Part shown: piece by piece, positions 5,010-7,223 of the stretch
How the letters are laid out: each line of letters begins with the position of its first letter
Numbering within the stretch: the stretch's first letter is position 1
DNA from: an uncultured Clostridia bacterium
Lineage (GTDB): Bacteria > Bacillota > Clostridia > Oscillospirales > Acutalibacteraceae
Assembly (NCBI GenBank): GCA_947567585.1
Contig: CANONE010000112.1
Span: 1 to 7,223, forward strand
Direction of reading: 5' to 3'
DNA: 7,223 nucleotides
Position numbers and translations under genes: made by a program
The notes under the pieces: generated by a model
Database searches by the model: none
The model's input: the letters and a program-made list of their open reading frames with translations, nothing else
What the model was told of the DNA's origin: nothing

Positions 5010-7043
5010 ATGAGCGAAACCCAAGTGATCCGCCTAAAAAACCAGCCCGGCTGGCAGAATTCCGCCATGTTCTACCAGATCTACCCCATGGGCTTCTGCG
5101 GCGCGCCCTTTGAGAACGACGGAAAGCCGGAGAGCCGCATTCTGAAAATGCTGGACTGGGTGGATCATCTCAAAAAGCTGAACACCGGCGCGGTGTACTT
5201 CTCCCCGGTGTTTGAGTCCGACACCCACGGGTACGACACCCGGGACTATCGGAAGATCGACGCGCGCCTTGGCAGCAACCAGGACTTTGCCCAAGTGTGC
5301 GGCGCTTTGCACCAGGCGGGCATCCGGGTGGTGCTGGACGGCGTCTTCAACCATGTGGGCCGGGGGTTCTGGGCTTTCCAGGACGTCCTTAAAAACCGGG
5401 AGGGCTCCCCCTACCGGGACTGGTTTTACATCAATTTCGGCGGCAACTCCAATTATAACGACGGCCTCTGGTACGAGGGCTGGGAGGGTCATTTTGAGCT
5501 GGTAAAGCTGAACCTGCAAAATCCGGCGGTGGTGGACCACATTCTGGAATGCGTGGGAGGCTGGATGGACGAGTTTGCCATTGACGGCCTGCGGCTGGAC
5601 GTGGCCTACCTGCTGGACGAGAACTTCCTGCGGCGGCTGCACCAGTTCACAAAGGGCCGGGACCCGGGCTTCTTCCTGTTGGGGGAGATGATCCACGGGG
5701 ACTACCGGCGGATTATGAACCCGGACATGCTGGACAGCGTCACCAATTACGAGTGCTATAAAGGGCTGTATTCTTCCTTTAACGACCAGAATATGTTTGA
5801 AATCGCCCACTCTTTAAACCGGCAGTTTGGCAGTGAAAACTGGTGCCTGTACCGGGGCGAGCATCTTCTATGCTTTGCGGACAACCACGATGTGTCCCGG
5901 ATCTATACCATCCTTCGGGACAAGAAGCACCTGCCCGGGCTGTATGCCATGCTTTACTGCATGCCGGGCATCCCCTGTCTTTATTATGGAAGCGAGTGGG
6001 GCGCCGAGGGCGATAAGAAAAACGGCGACCCCAGCCTGCGGCCCTGCTTCGACGCGCCGGTGGAAAATGAGCTGACGGAGTTTATCGGGCGGCTCAGTGA
6101 GATTAAGCTGCACAGCAAGGCCCTCAGCGAGGGAAATTATAAAAACGAAACCCTGCTCAACAAGCAGATTGTCATCCGCCGGGAATGTCAGGATGAGACT
6201 GTGCTGGCGGGCATCAACACCGATGGAAGCGGGTTTAATATCAACGTCAACTACCACGGCTCCGCTGTGGACCTGTACACCGGGCGGGAGGTCAGCCTTA
6301 ACGGCTGCATCGAACTGCCCCCCTATGGAGTTAAGCTGTACAGATTGGGCTCTGCCCGGCCGGAGGATAGGCCCACTGGAGCGGAACATGCCCCACAGGT
6401 GGAGTATGTACCCCAGCGGGAGGAAAAAGCGGTTCCCGCCCCGGCGGCTACTCCCGCCCAGCCGGCAGTGGAAGCGCGCCCCGCGCCGGCCCCGGAGCCG
6501 CAGCCCCTTCAGGCCAAACCCGAGGCCGCTCCCAAGCCGGACGCAGCTCCCGCTCCCAGCGGCAAACTTCCGGAGTACCGGGTCATTGACGAAAGCGACC
6601 GGGAAAAGGCCAACGCACTGATCCGGGAACGCTGGTATTCCACGGTAATGGTGATCCACGGCATTGAAGTAGACATGACCTGTGCCCAAGGCTTCGGGGC
6701 TTTCCGGGACGGGGAGCTGATTGGCCTTGCCAGCTACGCGGTGTATGGAGACGTCTGCGAGATCCTCTCCTTGGACTGTCTGGAGCCGGGGCTGGGCATG
6801 GGCACCCACCTGATAGAGCGGGTGAAGTCTGCCGCCAAAAAGCGCGGTTGCCGGAAGCTTACGGTTACCACTACCAACGACAATCTTTCCGCCATGGGGT
6901 TCTATCAAAAAAAGGGATTTGACATGGTTCGGGTTTACCACAACGCCATGGAACTGGCCCGCCAGGCGAAGCCGGAAATTCCAGATTTTGGGGAGAACGG
7001 CATTGCCATCAAGCATGAAGTGGAGTTTGAGATGGAGATTTAG
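5010..7043 (+). CDS. Fusion protein: GH13 alpha-amylase-type glycosidase + GNAT acetyltransferase
   Basis: A 677-residue cytosolic-looking protein with no signal peptide. Residues about 18-365 form a GH13 (beta/alpha)8 domain acting on alpha-glucosidic bonds. Region I is 'DGVFNH' (110-115), region II 'GLRLDV' with nucleophile Asp197, region III 'LLGEM' with acid/base Glu226, and region IV 'FADNHD' with Asp294, so the catalytic triad is complete. 'LVKLN' (164-168) resembles the MPKLN signature of neopullulanase/cyclomaltodextrinase enzymes, but their N-terminal carbohydrate-binding domain is absent. Residues about 366-447 are a short C-terminal beta domain. A Pro/Ala-rich linker (about 448-521) leads to a complete GNAT domain (about 523-650) with acetyl-CoA loop 'EPGLGMGTHL' (592-601), 'TTTNDN' and 'GFYQKKGF'. 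Its tail 'KPEIPDFGENGI' and acidic end are like those of stand-alone Clostridial GNATs. AGGAAG lies 8 bases before ATG 5010. The likely role is intracellular maltodextrin breakdown; the acetylation target is unknown. The last 38 coding bases plus stop form one arm of an inverted repeat. Confidence 0.94.
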   Translation: MSETQVIRLKNQPGWQNSAMFYQIYPMGFCGAPFENDGKPESRILKMLDWVDHLKKLNTGAVYFSPVFESDTHGYDTRDYRKIDARLGSNQDFAQVCGALHQAGIRVVLDGVFNHVGRGFWAFQDVLKNREGSPYRDWFYINFGGNSNYNDGLWYEGWEGHFELVKLNLQNPAVVDHILECVGGWMDEFAIDGLRLDVAYLLDENFLRRLHQFTKGRDPGFFLLGEMIHGDYRRIMNPDMLDSVTNYECYKGLYSSFNDQNMFEIAHSLNRQFGSENWCLYRGEHLLCFADNHDVSRIYTILRDKKHLPGLYAMLYCMPGIPCLYYGSEWGAEGDKKNGDPSLRPCFDAPVENELTEFIGRLSEIKLHSKALSEGNYKNETLLNKQIVIRRECQDETVLAGINTDGSGFNINVNYHGSAVDLYTGREVSLNGCIELPPYGVKLYRLGSARPEDRPTGAEHAPQVEYVPQREEKAVPAPAATPAQPAVEARPAPAPEPQPLQAKPEAAPKPDAAPAPSGKLPEYRVIDESDREKANALIRERWYSTVMVIHGIEVDMTCAQGFGAFRDGELIGLASYAVYGDVCEILSLDCLEPGLGMGTHLIERVKSAAKKRGCRKLTVTTTNDNLSAMGFYQKKGFDMVRVYHNAMELARQAKPEIPDFGENGIAIKHEVEFEMEI

Positions 7044-7045
7044 CA
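7005..7045 (+). repeat. Left arm of a perfect 41-base inverted repeat
   Basis: This stretch covers the last 12 codons, the stop, and two bases after the stop of the GH13-GNAT gene. Its exact reverse complement is 7183-7223, the last 41 bases of the window, with 137 bases between the arms. Matching stops at 7046/7182. Whether it continues outward beyond the window cannot be seen. Confidence 0.95.
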
Positions 7046-7086
7046 GACCGCTTTTTTGAAAACCATGCTATAGAATCCCTGCGTTT

Positions 7087-7117
7087 ACCGCTCTTTCCCA
7101 GGAAAGGGCGGTTTTTT
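7087..7117 (+). terminator. Rho-independent terminator of the GH13-GNAT gene
   Basis: A stem pairs 7087-7098 with 7101-7112 (ACCGCTCTTTCC against GGAAAGGGCGGT), with one G-T wobble at 7092/7107 and a tight CA loop that would open to four bases in RNA. It runs into six Ts (7112-7117). It begins 43 bases after the stop codon at 7043. The opposite strand lacks a T-run, so it acts only on + strand transcripts. Confidence 0.92.
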
Positions 7118-7182
7118 ATTGCTATTGGAGGGGTATTGGGGAGGGAAAATAAAGAAGATCGCAAAAAAATGCAAAAATCTCT

Positions 7183-7223
7183 TGCTAAATCTCCATCTCA
7201 AACTCCACTTCATGCTTGATGGC
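7183..7223 (-). repeat. Right arm of the inverted repeat; possible tail of a convergent GNAT copy or fold-back
   Basis: The exact reverse complement of 7005-7045. Read on the - strand it encodes AIKHEVEFEMEI followed by TAG (7185-7187), identical to the C-terminus of the upstream fusion protein. It could be the end of a convergent duplicated GNAT gene extending beyond the window, or a chimeric fold-back at a contig end. The interval between the arms holds the + strand terminator and, beyond it, an A/T-rich stretch with G-runs; no gene is seen there. No clear terminator for a - strand gene is visible just after that TAG. Confidence 0.9.

Noticed and set aside
5868..7016. A 382-codon open frame on the - strand, opposite the fusion gene
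   Set aside because: It lies wholly antisense to a well-supported gene and its translation has no recognisable domain. Long antisense frames are common in GC-rich coding DNA.
7127..7145. G-run cluster (GG, GGGG, GGGG, GGG) suggesting a G-quadruplex or a short tandem repeat
   Set aside because: At most a two-layer quadruplex, and an imperfect repeat of about 11 bases. Easily chance in a short spacer after the terminator.

Overview
The window looks like part of a chromosome (or a whole contig) from a gut-type Firmicute of the class Clostridia, probably in the Oscillospiraceae/Ruminococcaceae area. This is inferred from the GC-rich coding sequence, strong AGGAGG-type ribosome binding sites, use of a GTG start, and protein families that I associate with these bacteria (EamA/DMT transporter, M18 aminopeptidase, single-domain GH13 enzyme, short GNAT enzymes). 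There are no transposases, phage genes, tRNAs, rRNAs or CRISPR arrays. No gene-free stretch exceeds 300 bases.

All seven genes lie on the + strand. In order they are: (1) a DMT/EamA transporter whose start lies off the left edge; (2) a small CHAP-fold cysteine hydrolase or amidase, 5 bases after it; (3) a tandem double-GNAT acetyltransferase starting at GTG, 11 bases later; (4) an M18 zinc aminopeptidase (apeB) after a 62-base gap; (5) a single-domain GNAT whose ribosome binding site overlaps the stop codon of apeB; (6) a three-helix membrane protein of unknown function; (7) a 677-residue protein joining a complete GH13 alpha-amylase-type enzyme to a complete GNAT acetyltransferase through a Pro/Ala-rich linker. 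A clear rho-independent terminator closes the last gene.

Genes 1-3 are close enough to be co-transcribed, and so are genes 4-5. Genes 6 and 7 follow gaps of 66 and 91 bases and could belong to the same transcript or have their own promoters. No single pathway ties the genes together. The shared theme is general metabolism and modification: peptide breakdown, alpha-glucan breakdown, transport, and four GNAT domains within about 5.7 kb.

The most notable items are the GH13-GNAT fusion and a perfect 41-base inverted repeat. The repeat makes the last bases of the window the reverse complement of the 3' end of the fusion gene. It could be an assembly or amplification fold-back, or the tail of a convergent second copy of the GNAT domain.
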